64,000 nt of DNA from Prorocentrum cordatum (Eukaryota > Sar > Dinophyceae > Prorocentrales > Prorocentraceae): positions 1,122,174 to 1,186,173 of the forward strand of contig CAUYUJ010014205.1 in NCBI GenBank assembly GCA_963575745.1, given 5' to 3'. Both the position numbers and the translations under genes were made by a program. A model generated the notes under the pieces. The model saw nothing but the letters and a program-made list of their open reading frames with translations. It was not told the origin of the DNA and did no database searches. Numbering within the stretch: the first letter of the stretch is position 1; the number at the start of each line of letters is the position of its first letter. Shown here piece after piece: positions 21,946-32,690 of this stretch.

Positions 21946-24810
21946 TTGCCGACATCAGGCCAGGCAACAAAGTATCACTGGCTTCGAGAGGCAGTCATTC
22001 GGACAAGTGCTTTCTGGTGGCATATCAGATTGCGGCGCCTGACTATTTTAGGGATGAAGGCTCTCCCTGATTTAAGCCCGATGTGGAGCCCATCGACGAT
22101 TCCGTGGACTCCAGCACCGTTCGACGACGACAGCGTGATTTACATTCCAAGTCCACCGCCACGGATTCCACCAGCGGCACCTCCAGCTCCACCGCAGCCG
22201 CCTCAACATCCACCAGCAGGACCAGGACTGGACGACACTACGATATCATCACCATCATTGACATATAGTCCTGACCAGAGTATGAAGCAGCAAGCGCCAA
22301 CTCCGCCGCCTGCACCTCCACCTGGACCTCCTCCGGCTCCAGCAGTAAAGATCATGAAATCGAGATCTCCTGGACTAGACAGATCGCGATCGAGAGTGGA
22401 GCAGAGTTCGATATCCTCACCTACCTTCAAAGATGCGGCTGTACCACAGTCACCAATTCGACCACCAGATGATCCGCCAGAACCAGGAGCAGCAAAGGTC
22501 AAAGCGGCAGCTTCACCAGAGTCAGATAGATCGCGGTCACGAGCTTATGGACTTCCACCAGAGTTTCCTCAACATCCAAGTCACCCTCCAGCGAAGATGC
22601 CGATCTCTGAGAGTCCAATGCCAGAGGCACCGATGGACTCAGCTCCAACAGCTACATCATCGAGTTCAGCGGCGTCGACCGCGGACAGGTCGAGATCAAG
22701 GATTGTCGAACGTCAGACGGGATTTCCATGGCCAGCACCACCTCAGACCATAGAGAAACCAGAATCTCCAGTGACTCCAGCGGCATCAAAGTTCAAGTCA
22801 CCTGAGAGCGTATCAAGTACTAGGTCGAGGACGCGTGCTGAGATCAAGCGGGTGGAAATCGACGAAGTTCCTGAAAAGAAACTCTTCCATCCAGAATCAC
22901 CTGTGGCAAACCCAGGGCAGTCAAGTGGTGAGTCTCGTGATCAACGACCAGTGTTACCATTGTCACACCTGCCTCCGACGCCGGTGGAACATCAAGACGA
23001 TAAACGAGCACGCACTGGACCATCGCCATCATCATCGAGCTTACCATTGGAATTGGCTGAACCATCCGAACCAGTATCAGCAACAGATACAGCAGCAGAA
23101 ACTACACTGGAGTATCCGCCTGAATCATTGGAACAGACGCTTGAATACCCAGATGAAGCAGCTGATCAGACACTTGAATATCCAGAGGGAGCAGCTGACG
23201 AGACCATCGAATATCCAGAAGAAGAAGACTCCCTCTTTTCGGTGGCACCTCCATCATGGTATCAGTACTGCGTGAAAACGTCCAAGATCAGTGAGATGCG
23301 GGATGCCTCTCCATTTGATGATTTCGACCCTATGACTCACGCAGCAGAAGACGCGGGCAGGGTTCAGAACTGGCTTACCTCCACCAGAGCAGACAGCACG
23401 GCATGGACGGCGCAAGAACCATTCTTGGTTATTCCAGGACCCTGGCAGAAAGAGACTTGCTTTTGGTACGATATTCTTGCAGACGAGCGTTTCTCCGTTA
23501 CCCAAACGGACTTCTTGACGGAGGACGATGTCATCAGGTACTGGGAGCATGTTGAAAGAGGGGATCGAAAGGAGATTGCATCCTTTGTATCTCATGATGT
23601 GTTTACTCTGGATCTGGCAAGTTGCAGTACCAATACCATCGACGCAGTATGGGTACGCGAGTGGAAAACGAGATACCCACCAGAAGTCAAGTCACGCATG
23701 TGTGGACGCGGCTTCATGGACGTACAGCGTAAAGGAATACATCGACATTCATCAACGGCATCAGCACTGTCACACCGGTTGGCCATCACTCTTGGAGCTC
23801 CGTACTACTGGGACTGTGAAGCTTTTGACGTTTCAACGGCCTTCCTACAGGGCTTACGCTTCCAGGAGATTGAGGCAAGGGCCAAGGAGCTTGGACACGA
23901 GTGCAAGAAAGTCAGAACAGTATGGCTACAACCTCCGGCCAATGTATGGCGACATCTTCGCATGATTGGATTTACGACGGTCGAGGACGTGGAACGATCT
24001 TTGTTTGTTCTGTTGCTGAACAAAGCCATGTATGGATTGGTAGATGGACCTATTATGTTTCAGATGGCATTTCTGCATTTCCTCTTGAGTGAGCTCAAGT
24101 TCTACAAGTCTCTACACGATGATAACTTCCTGTATAAGTTTGACGAGACGGGATCAACTCTGGCTTGTATCATTGTGTTGCATGTGGATGACTTATTAAT
24201 TATGGCTATGAAGCATTTGACCTCATGGGTGCAGCAACAGGTTGAACGCAAGTTTGGCAAACTGAAACAACAGACTCTACCCTTCACATGGTGTGGGATC
24301 GTTCATGAAAAGATCCAGGCAGGACACTTCTTCCTGCATCAGAAGCCTTACCTGATTCGACTCAAGCCGACTACCATGGTCGAGAAGACCGCTGACACGG
24401 CCGAGCTCTGCGACAAGGATCACAGCTCTTTTCGATCGCTGCTGATGAGTATGCTATGGCTGACCAAGACGAGAGGCGATATCCTTCAAGAGATCGTTCA
24501 GCTTCAGACAGAAATGATCAATCCGAAGGGTATACATGCCAAACAGTTGAATGGTGTACTAAAGCAGGCATTGGCTAATCAAGAGATGAATGGACTACAC
24601 TTCAGACATGTTGGACCACAGCGGCGACTGGTTCAAGTGACGGACAGCGGCCATATCACTAGCAATACCTGCTACCCACAAGAAGCACGTATCGTTATGT
24701 TGGCACAGGACCATGCGGTACTACGCCACGGAAGCCAAGAACAGTACTACGGACAAGAAGCACGAGTTTTCGGTGGAGTGGCCTGTCCATTGATTCTCAA
24801 TTCAAAATAG
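21946..24810 (+). CDS. Copia reverse transcriptase
   Basis: Frame 1. A long P/S-rich, RSRSR-containing linker (22,080-23,230; repeated TLEYPDEAADQTLEYP) precedes the polymerase. Palm motifs: DVSTAFLQGLRF (about 23,826) with the first catalytic aspartate, MYGLVDGPIMFQ (about 24,030), and LHVDDLLIM (about 24,180) as the Copia form of the Y-x-D-D box. The thumb and a degenerate first RNase H aspartate region (QVTDSGHITSN) follow. It would copy element RNA into DNA. The frame meets a single TAG at 24,808-24,810 and then continues in the same frame as RNase H. Confidence 0.88.
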   Translation: MPTSGQATKYHWLREAVIRTSAFWWHIRLRRLTILGMKALPDLSPMWSPSTIPWTPAPFDDDSVIYIPSPPPRIPPAAPPAPPQPPQHPPAGPGLDDTTISSPSLTYSPDQSMKQQAPTPPPAPPPGPPPAPAVKIMKSRSPGLDRSRSRVEQSSISSPTFKDAAVPQSPIRPPDDPPEPGAAKVKAAASPESDRSRSRAYGLPPEFPQHPSHPPAKMPISESPMPEAPMDSAPTATSSSSAASTADRSRSRIVERQTGFPWPAPPQTIEKPESPVTPAASKFKSPESVSSTRSRTRAEIKRVEIDEVPEKKLFHPESPVANPGQSSGESRDQRPVLPLSHLPPTPVEHQDDKRARTGPSPSSSSLPLELAEPSEPVSATDTAAETTLEYPPESLEQTLEYPDEAADQTLEYPEGAADETIEYPEEEDSLFSVAPPSWYQYCVKTSKISEMRDASPFDDFDPMTHAAEDAGRVQNWLTSTRADSTAWTAQEPFLVIPGPWQKETCFWYDILADERFSVTQTDFLTEDDVIRYWEHVERGDRKEIASFVSHDVFTLDLASCSTNTIDAVWVREWKTRYPPEVKSRMCGRGFMDVQRKGIHRHSSTASALSHRLAITLGAPYYWDCEAFDVSTAFLQGLRFQEIEARAKELGHECKKVRTVWLQPPANVWRHLRMIGFTTVEDVERSLFVLLLNKAMYGLVDGPIMFQMAFLHFLLSELKFYKSLHDDNFLYKFDETGSTLACIIVLHVDDLLIMAMKHLTSWVQQQVERKFGKLKQQTLPFTWCGIVHEKIQAGHFFLHQKPYLIRLKPTTMVEKTADTAELCDKDHSSFRSLLMSMLWLTKTRGDILQEIVQLQTEMINPKGIHAKQLNGVLKQALANQEMNGLHFRHVGPQRRLVQVTDSGHITSNTCYPQEARIVMLAQDHAVLRHGSQEQYYGQEARVFGGVACPLILNSK

Positions 24811-25479
24811 TCTCAGAGAGCTTCATGGTCCACCTCTCATTCGGAGACTAAACCTGCGGTTTCTTGTGAGGCAATGGCACATCTTATAGCATCACGGATT
24901 ACAGAGTTGGAGTATCTTCCAGTATTCGGCAAGACACCTACTGCACGCGATCTATTGGAAGTTCACTTACGTTCTCAGCATTTAATTCCAGTGGATGTGT
25001 GTACTGACGCAATGAATCTTTTCGAGCTCATATGTTTCTCCAAGTCATTACCGAATGACAAACATCATCGGGTGGGCATTCTGGCACTACGTGGAGATCG
25101 ATTGACGCGGAGGATCAGGAATATCATTCACTTACCGACAACGGTGATGTTGGCAGACCAACTTACTAAGAAGATGCTATCGCCGATCTACAAGCACTTC
25201 TTGACTACTGGTGAGTGGAAGATTGAGCTCAAAGAAAGAAGCATCATATTGCGACGTGGAGTGCGACGCCCAGCTAACTATACCGAGCAAGATCTGAAAG
25301 ACAACAACTACGAGGTAAGCTCTAATGACATTGGCGAATCGTTGGAGCTAGACGATGACAAGATTTCTCAACTGGAGTTCCTATCATGCTACGAGAAGGA
25401 GAACGACAACGATGATTGGAACCAAGATGGATATCATACCCAAAGGTTTGTGACACCACGCTCCAGCTACATAAGCTAG
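24811..25479 (+). CDS. Copia RNase H, separated from RT by one in-frame TAG
   Basis: Immediately after the TAG the same frame reads SQRASWSTSHSETKPAV, which matches the S-x-S-S-T-E-A-E segment of Copia RNase H with the catalytic glutamate. PVDVCTDAMNLFELI and MLADQLTKKM, typical of its C-terminal half, follow. The first ATG is at 24,874, but the domain begins before it, so the TAG interrupts the domain. A C-terminal acidic tail ends at TAG 25,477-25,479; eight codons further the frame reaches TGA at the start of the 3' LTR. RNase H removes template RNA after copying. Confidence 0.8.
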   Translation, partial: SQRASWSTSHSETKPAVSCEAMAHLIASRITELEYLPVFGKTPTARDLLEVHLRSQHLIPVDVCTDAMNLFELICFSKSLPNDKHHRVGILALRGDRLTRRIRNIIHLPTTVMLADQLTKKMLSPIYKHFLTTGEWKIELKERSIILRRGVRRPANYTEQDLKDNNYEVSSNDIGESLELDDDKISQLEFLSCYEKENDNDDWNQDGYHTQRFVTPRSSYIS

Positions 25480-25500
25480 ATTGAAGAGGGTGAAAGCGGA
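25480..25500 (+). promoter_or_regulatory. Polypurine tract candidate before the 3' LTR
   Basis: TTGAAGAGGGTGAAAGCGGA abuts the 3' LTR and is purine except for two T at its start, one internal T and one C. The position is correct for the plus-strand primer of an LTR element. Confidence 0.5.
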
Positions 25501-25629
25501 CTCTGAATATCCAGGACATCGACATGTGAGAGATACAGGGTTGTAGTAGCGATGTGGAATGATGATAGAGAGTAGTAGAGCAGAGGATGTGTGCTGACAA
25601 CACCTCGGCTCAAGGACTGAAAAGTCGAG
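25501..25629 (+). repeat. 3' LTR of the Copia element
   Basis: 128 of 129 bases match the 5' LTR. It is followed at once by the GGA repeat into which the element inserted. Near its end it contains CGGCTCAAG, matching the 3' octamer of the dinoflagellate spliced leader; see findings. Confidence 0.88.
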
Positions 25630-26323
25630 TGGAGGAGGAGGAGGAGGAGGAGGAGGAGGAGGAGGAGGAGGAGGAGGAGGGGGGGGAGGAGCAGGAGGAT
25701 GAGAAGGACGAGGAGGACAGACACGCAGGACAAGGTGAGCGGCAGGAAGAGGAGGAGGAGTAGGACGAGCAGGACATAAGGAGTAGGCGGAAGGGAAGGA
25801 GGGTGAGGAGGAGAAGAAGGGGAGCGGGAGGAAGGGAGGTTCAGGGGGAGCAGGAGGAGGTAGAAGGAGGACAGGGGGAGGCGCAGGAGTAGCATGAAGA
25901 GCAGCCGCAGCAAGAGGAGAACATGGGAAGAAAGACGAAGGGGCAGGGTGGCGAAGAACAAAAGAAACACTCGAACGCAAACAAAGAAAATATGTTCCCG
26001 GCAGGCGCTCCGGGAACATATTTCGAGAGACCGGGGGGGAGCTCCACAAGCAGGGGGTGAGAAGGAGGAGAAGGGGAGCGGGAGGAGGGGAAAGGGGGAG
26101 GTGCGGGAATAGCATGAGGAGCAGCCGCAGCAGGCGGAGGATCAGGGAATGACGATGGAGCAGGGCGGCGAAGAACAAAAACAAATTCTCGAGGAATGCT
26201 GTTCCTGGCAGCTCCGGGAATATATTTATATTTCCTGAGACCGGGAGAGAGCTCGACAACCAGAAGAAAAGAGGAGCAGGAAGGTTATAAGGCGGACGAG
26301 AAGCTGGGCGAGACGCAGTTTTT
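25630..26323. repeat. GGA-rich tract with two TTCCCGG hairpins
   Basis: No gene seen. GGA repeat at 25,631-25,690, then degenerate purine-rich units including a near repeat of GGAGCGGGAGGA...GGAGCAGCCGCAGCA. It holds a perfect inverted repeat ATATGTTCCCGG...CCGGGAACATAT at 25,989-26,020 and a weaker one (TTCCTGGCAGCTCCGGGAA) at about 26,203. These match the hairpins left of the Copia element, so this is the other half of the split locus. Confidence 0.7.
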
Positions 26324-27561
26324 CCCGGAAAGGGCTTGGGCCCAGGGTTCTCTTTTAGCTGTTACCCCCGGATCTGACGGGTCAAGCGCCGGCGAAATTA
26401 TTTGCGATAAATAACGAGGTAAAGTGCTGATTTTTTTTAGAAAAAGTGCGTTTTGTGCGTGCCCGCTCGAGGAAAGTTCGCCCCCCATCTCGGATCCTCG
26501 ATAAATAACGGGGTCCGCAGACCCCCGCTTTCCCTCGTAAAAAAGAGGGTGCGGAGCGTTTTTCGCAGAATCCTCGAAAAATAACGGGGTCTGGAGCCCC
26601 GACCGCGACTCGGAAAAGCGCCCCGCGCGCAGGAATTCCGAGGATGTCTCGCGCGTGCCGCGTCCCGCGCGCAGGAATTTCGAGGATGTCTCGACTAATT
26701 CGCTTGTTTTGTCAGGATTTCTTAGAACTTTGGCAGGATGTCTCGAGCGAAACGCTTATTTTACATAGTTTGTGGAGGATGTCTCGAGCGAAACGCTGGT
26801 TTCCGCAAAATTTGGAGATGTCTCGAGCGGGGGGCCAGAATTCAGAGGATGTCTCAGGCGAAATGCTTGTTTTCGTGTCCCGCTCGCGGGAATTCCAAGG
26901 ATGTCTCGCGCGGGCCGCGTCCCGCGCGCAGGAATTTCGAGGATGTCTCGACTAATTCGTTTGTTTTGTCAGGATTTCTTAGAATTTTGACCGGATGTCT
27001 CGAGCGAAACGCTTGTTTTTCATAATTTGTTGAGGATGTCTCGAGCGAAACGCTGGTTTCTGCAAACTTGGGGATGTCTCGAGCGGGGGCCTCGTGGGGG
27101 GCCAGAATTCAGAGGATGTCTCAGGCGAAATGCTTGTTTTCACGTCCCGCTCGCAGGAATTCGGAAGATGTCTCGCGCGTGCCACGTCCCGCGCGCAGGA
27201 ATTTTGAGGATGTCCCGTAGCGCGTCCCCTTGGCACGGCCTACGGTGCGACCCCATGGCACGTCCCTTGGCACGTCGCCTGGCGCGTCCCTGGGGACGTT
27301 TCGCGGCGCGTCCTCCTGGCATGTCCCCCTGTCAATTAGCTCTGGGGCAGCTACTATGTGTTCAGGAAGCTCGAGCTTCAGATCCAGATCAGTTCGGTCA
27401 GGACTTGGATGCAAAGGAAGACTCGCGCGCAGGAATTCCGAGGATGTCTCGCGCGTGCCGCGTCCAGCGCGCAGGAATTTCGAGGATGTCTCGACTAATT
27501 CGCTAGGTTTTGCAGGATTTTCCGTAGGAGGGCCAAGGAGAGGCCCCGAAGGCTCTGGGAG

Positions 27562-27599
<38 letters not shown>

Positions 27600-29570
27600 T
27601 CTCTTGGGGTTCTCTTGGACGGTTTGTAGAGTCCACGCTTACATGATCGACGGGTCGAGGACAGCGCGACGACGACGACGTCGCGGTGGCGGCGGCGTCC
27701 ACCACGACGACAAAGTCTCATCTTAGAGCCTTGCGTGGGGGGGTCTCTTGGGGTTCTCTTGGAGGGTCTCTGGAGGGTCTGTAGAGCCCACGCTTACACG
27801 ATCGAGGGATCGAGGACAGCGCGACGACGACGACGACGTCGCGGTGGCGGCGGCGGCGACGACGACGACGACAAAGTCTCATCTTAGAGCCTTGCGTGGG
27901 GGGGTCTCTTGGGGTTCTCTTGGAGGGTCTCTTGACGGTTTGTAGAGCCCACGCTTACACGATCGAGGGATCGAGGACAGCGCGACGATGACGACCACGT
28001 CGCGGTGGCGGCGGCGGCGACGACGACGACAAAGTCTCATCTTAGAGCCTCTCGTGGGGGGGTCTCCGGGGGTTCTCTGGGAGGGTCTCTTGGGGGTCTG
28101 CAGAGCCCACGCTTACACGATCGAGGGCTCGAGGACAGCGCGACGACGACGACGACGTCGCGGTGGCGGCGGCGGCGGCGATGACGACGACAAAGTCTCA
28201 TCTTAGAGCCTTGCGTGGGGGGGTCTCTTGGGGTTCTCTTGGAGGGTCTCTTGAGGGTCTGTAGAGCCCACGCTTACACGATCGAGGGATCGAGGACAGG
28301 GCGGCGGCGGCGACGACGACGACAAAGTCTCATCTTAGAGCCTTGCGTGGGGGGTCTCTTGGAGGGTCTCTTGGGGGTCTGTAGAGCCCACGACGACGAC
28401 GTCGCGGTGGCGGCGGCGGCGACGACGACGACAAAGTCTCATCTTAGAGCCTTGCGTGGAGCGGTGTCTTGGGGTTCTCTTGGAGGGTCTCTTGGGGGTC
28501 TGTAGAGCCCACGCTTGCGGATGCGATGTCGTCGTCTTGGGCGCGTTGCCGCCAATGGGCAAGTTGATGGTTTGCGCTCGAGACATGGGGCTTGCTCGGG
28601 CGCGCTTGCGATTCAGATCCGATGCTGAAGGGGTGGCGGGCGACACGTTTCCTGGCATGTTTCCCAAGGGACGGCGCGGCACAGCGCAGCCCGACACAGA
28701 CCCTGGCACAGTATCACCATCGTCGTTGCAATCCTAACCCGGACGAAACTGCGCCCAGAGCCCAGGGGCGAGAGGGGCTGAGAAGGACGAGGAGGAAGAG
28801 AAGAAGGAGGAGGAGGAGAAAGAGGAAGAGGAGGAGGCTTTCGGATCGAGGCCGGGCAGAGCGGCCGCCCGCGGACCGATCGTGGCAGCCAAGCGCTTGA
28901 GCGTGTTTGGTTTTCCTTGAGCCCTCGTAGGCCTTGAGAGCCCCCCAGAGGCTTCTGGATATATTGTGCGACCCCCGCTCAGACCGTTCAGGCCGCGCGA
29001 GCTTCAAATCCACGTCAATTTGGTCAGGGCTCCCACAGGACGGTTTGATCCACAATGACATGCTGCACAATACATTAACGCAAGGCAGGGCGCGCATTAA
29101 ATCAGCGCAGCACGGCAGAGCGCAGCAGCCTGCCAATTTGTTGAAGGGGGCGGCATGGCTTCCTGCACGTGTCCACGCCGCTCACGGGGATATCTAACAC
29201 GGAGGTCTCGTGGAGTGTTTCGTGAGGTGTCCCGTGCAATGTTTCGTGAGGTGTTTCGTGGGATGTTTCGTGAGGTGTCCCAGTGGATGTTTCGATTGCG
29301 ATCAGCTCCAGGGTGAGTTCTGCATTCAGACAGCTCGGGCTTGAGATCCAAATTAGTTCGGCCAGGATTCGGAGGCCACGGGCGAGTTGATCCACAACGC
29401 ACTTGAGCACAGCACAGTTCAGCGCACCATGGCAAATTCCAAGTCAGCGCAGCAGGGCACAGCACAGCCCCTGGCACAGCACATCGCCATCGACACCTTC
29501 AGCACTGCTTTGAAAACGCGTCTATGCTTTACAGTTCTAAATTCCTTTCCGGGTTCGTGGGTCGATCATG
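26324..29570 (+). mobile_element. CCCGGAAAGG element 2 (E2), 3.2 kb
   Basis: Flanked by TTTTT on the left and TT on the right. The first 1.1 kb follows E1 closely: 5' module, then GATGTCTC core units to about 27,500. It diverges at about 27,560 into a tandem repeat of CGACGACG/GGCGGCGGC units. Two diverged copies of the 3' block occur (GCGCGAGCTTCAAATCC at about 28,995; CAGCTCGGGCTTGAGATCC at about 29,333). Between them 29,205-29,290 has the TGTTTCGTGAGG-type 12-bp array otherwise seen in the short elements E3b and E7-E9. This copy therefore mixes parts of two subfamilies. Confidence 0.85.
27560..28520 (+). repeat. About 150-bp tandem repeat with CGACGACG and GGCGGCGGC tracts
   Basis: Six to seven units. 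Each has CGACGACGACGACGTCGCGG, then GACAAAGTCTCATCTTAGAG, a GGGGGGGTCTCTTGGGG stretch and GTAGAGCCCACGCTTACACG. Unit length varies with the trinucleotide count. The same array recurs inside element E5 (44,870-46,190). Confidence 0.85.
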
Positions 29571-29990
29571 TTCAAGCCTCGTGGGGTGTTCTGGTCTATT
29601 TCGGAGCCTTTTTTGGCCTCTTGGGCGGCCTGGGCACGATGAGAGCCTCTGTGAGCTTCTTTCTTCACCTCTCGGGGTCCGTGTCGGAACTCCTTTGGAC
29701 CGTTTTCGGTGCCTCTTGTGCCGTCTTGGGGCCCCATTGGCCCGTCGTGGGGGCCGCTTGGAGCCCTCTGGGGCCGTCTTGGTGCGGTGTAGGAGGCGTC
29801 GTGGGCCGTCTTGGAACGCTCTGGGGCTGGTTTTGGGCCTCCGTCCGAAAGTCAAAAAGAGGTCTGGGGTCGCCGCTGGCGCCTCGGAGGCCCTGCAACG
29901 CCGAAGCCCTGTAGAAACTTAGGGAAAGTGAGCCCCGGAACCCCCATGGAGGGCGCAGGCACACTCCTGGCGGCCCCGATCCTCTTCCGC

Positions 29991-29992
<2 letters not shown>
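29571..29992. repeat. Degenerate GGGCCGTCTTGG-type repeats
   Basis: No gene seen. Repeated GGCCTCTTGGG, GCCGTCTTGGGGCC and CCTCTCGGGG words about 30 bp apart. Related words occur at 31,900-32,390 (opposite strand), 46,270-46,340 and 55,430-55,570. No conserved reading frame. Confidence 0.6.
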
Positions 29993-30032
<40 letters not shown>

Positions 30033-30305
30033 CTTTATGTATGTATGTATATATGTATGTATGCATGCATGCATGCATGCATGCATGCATGCATGCATGT
30101 ATTTATGTATGTATGTATGTATGTATGTATGCATGTATGTATGTATGTATGTATGTATGTATGTATGTAGGTAGGTAGGTAGGTAGGTAGGTAGGTAGAT
30201 AGGTAGGTAGGTATGCATGTACGTATGTATGTTTGTATGCATGCATGTATGTATGTATGTATGTATGTATGTGTGTATATATATATATATGTGTGTGTGT
30301 GTGTG
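29993..30305 (+). repeat. TA then ATGT/ATGC/GTAG tetranucleotide microsatellite
   Basis: TA run (about 29,995-30,026), then ATGT units with ATGC blocks (30,060-30,100), GTAG blocks (30,168-30,210), more ATGT, and a final TA/GT run (30,275-30,305). Open frames across it are meaningless. Confidence 0.95.
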
Positions 30306-31440
30306 CCGACGCCGATGCTGATCCATTCCCCCGCCAGAGAAGGGTACCGAGTCACGCCGCAGCACCGCCCGAAATGCACCCTGAATGCCTATCAGGTTAT
30401 CGGACTCTCGGGCGCGCGCCCCGAATACTCCAGAGCCTCCTTGCTAGACTAATGCGCCCCCGCGAGCGCGCGCGTGCTGCGCGGGAGGAGCAGACGGAGT
30501 GGCGGGCGAAGAAACCAAAAGGACTCTGCATGCCTGTGAAATGCTTAGGCTTTCGGGCGCACGCCCTGAATGCCCGGGACCGACGAGCCCCCGCGAGCGC
30601 ACGCGCTGTGTGGGAGGAGCAGACGGTATGGCGGGCGAAAAAACCAAAGGTATTATAGATGCTTGTCAATTTCTTTGGTTTTTGGGCATGGTTTCCGAAA
30701 TCCGCCATCGATCCCTTGCCAGGCTGACGAGCGCCCGCGAATGGATGAGCAACGAGGAGCGAACAACCCGAATGGCGGGCGACGAAATCCAAGGTACCCT
30801 GAATGCCCCGAAGTGTCTTGAAGGTTCGGGCGCACGCTCCGAAACGCACCGAAGTCCAAGAAACCCACGGTGCCCTGCAATTTGCAATTTCTTCGAGAAA
30901 AATTGCCGCAACCTTCCACGCCGAAGTCAAGCCAAAAAAACCCAGACGAAACATGTTGTGTGCTCTTGCCATGCGGTCCGACTGTACATGCACGGATAGA
31001 GCACGAACCGTTTTCAAAATGATGCTATTCCGGTTCAAAATTGTCCATGCGTTACACGTATGCAGGGCGGCGCCACGCCTGGCCGCCAGCCGTCGCCGCA
31101 GCTCAGCGCCGCGTGGCACGCAGCCCATCCAGGTTCAGGGCCTGGCCAGCGTGCCGCTTAGCGCAGCCACGCGTCGCGCCGGAGCTGCCGCGCCAGCTGG
31201 CGGCGCAGCGCGCAGCTGAACGCAGCGTGAGCGCGCTGCAGCTCCCGGAATGGGTGTACCCAGGGAGCTCGTGCACCTGCGCGAGAAGCCAAAGCCGCGC
31301 CTCGGCACCCAGGTGGCCCGAAATCCGCAGCGCGAACGCAGTCGTGCGCTCGCCTTTCGTGCTTATCGCAATCGGAAAGGGGGCGGCTTCCCCCGAGCGT
31401 CGCGCCGCAGCCTGGGCCTCCGTCCCGTCTCGTGGCGGAC
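30306..31440. repeat. Diverged tandem repeat of 130-145 bp, then GC-rich stretch
   Basis: GGCGGGCGAAGAAACCAAAAGG recurs in variant form at about 30,502, 30,631 and 30,776. GAATGCC and GGGCGCACGCC boxes lie between copies. Copies are around 70-80 percent similar by eye. 30,990-31,430 is GC-rich with no recognised content; frames there show no protein-like composition. Confidence 0.6.
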
Positions 31441-32690
31441 AATCACGTCCGCCAACCACTTGTCGTCGCCCTCCTCCTCCCTGCTCCTCGTCCTCGTACT
31501 TGTCCTTATTCTCGTCCTCGTGCTTGTCCACGTCTTCCTCTTCCTTCTCCTCCTCCTCCTCCTCCTCCTCCTACTCCTCCTCCTCCCCCTCCTTGCAATT
31601 ATCCCCCTCTCCTCTTCCCGCTCCTCCCTCTCCTTAGATGCTGAGAAGGGGAGCAGCAGCAGGAGGACCAGGAAGAGGAGTTCGATCGGTGGTCTCCACC
31701 GTGCAGACGCCAAGATAATATAGCAGGCGGAAACATATTCCTCTTCCAATATTTTTGCAAGCCGGGGAAATGAGAACCCCCACCCACCCACCCCCTTCCA
31801 AAACTGCACCCCTAGGATCCGGGGTTTCCGGGCCCCTTGGACACTGTTGCCGAAGGTCCCCTGGCTCGTCCTGGACCTCCCAGGGCGCTCAGCCAGGTCA
31901 TGCCAGCAGACCCCGAGCTATCAGAGCGGTGATCAGAGAGGCCGAAAAGAGACCCAAGACAGCGCAAGAGCGCTCCAAGGACCCAGATGTTCCCGGAGGC
32001 CCCCAAGACGGCCCGGGAGGCCCATGACAGGACTCCCAGAACGCAGAAATCGGACATAGCAGCGTCCAAAACAGCCAAAAAGGCCCCCAATATCGCCCCA
32101 AGACGGCCCAGGAGACCCCCAAGAGAGCCTCTAGACGGCCTGGATGGCCCCAAGACTGTCCAAAGAAGCCCCACATGGGCCAAAAAGAAACCCAACAGGC
32201 CCTCAAACGCCCCCAAGACAAAGCCAAAAAGGCGATGGGAGGCCCCCGTAGAAAAGGCCATGGGAGGCCCCCAGGAGGGCCCACGTAGCTCCCGCAAGGT
32301 CCCTAGACGGCCCAAGCTCCCCAGCACGGCCCAAGATGGCCCCAGGACGGCCCGAGAGGGCCCCGAACCTTCCCGCAAAGGCTCCAACAAGGCCCAATTC
32401 CACCAAACTGACCCGAATCCCGGGTTCGCAACCACATTTCCCGGAAATCTGTTGCGAATCCGGGATTCGGTGCATTCCCCGATCATTTAATTATTTTCGC
32501 GTGCCCCGCTACGACCCGCTGCCACATGACATCCTCGGCTCGGTATTGCTTTGTGCTTTGCGGCATTGCTTGACATTGAGTCGGTTTGCTTGGCATTCAT
32601 TCGCATGGCTTGCCTTCCCTTCGCATTGCGCACAGGGGCACCTGAGCCACGAGCCGGCCAATGCGCGGGCCTACGAAGGCCTTTAGCCAT
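31441..32690. repeat. TCC microsatellite, GGCCCCAAGACGG repeats and a strong inverted repeat
   Basis: No gene seen. 31,460-31,620 is CTC-rich. 31,900-32,390 carries GGCCCCAAGACGGCCC-type words about 20-30 bp apart. 32,415-32,468 is an inverted repeat: GAATCCCGGGTTCGCAAC pairs with GTTGCGAATCCGGGATTC with one mismatch, across an 18-base loop holding ATTTCCCGGAAAT. 32,490-32,690 shows short CATTGCTTGGCATT repeats. Confidence 0.65.

Larger units (their letters stand above)
15889..25629 (+). mobile_element. Copia-type LTR retrotransposon, near-complete, recently inserted
   Basis: A 9.7-kb element with 129-bp direct terminal repeats at 15,889-16,017 and 25,501-25,629 that differ at a single base. 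Internal order is gag, aspartic protease, integrase, reverse transcriptase, RNase H, which is the Ty1/Copia order. A TGG-initiated primer-binding-site candidate follows the 5' LTR and a purine-rich tract precedes the 3' LTR. Both outer flanks are GGA repeat, so the insertion target was a GGA microsatellite and the duplicated target bases cannot be delimited. The coding region has three frame changes and one internal TAG despite near-identical LTRs. Confidence 0.9.

Noticed and set aside
28905-28930. CTTGAGCC on the plus strand as another relic leader
   Set aside because: Only eight bases match the leader's 3' end and no gene follows.
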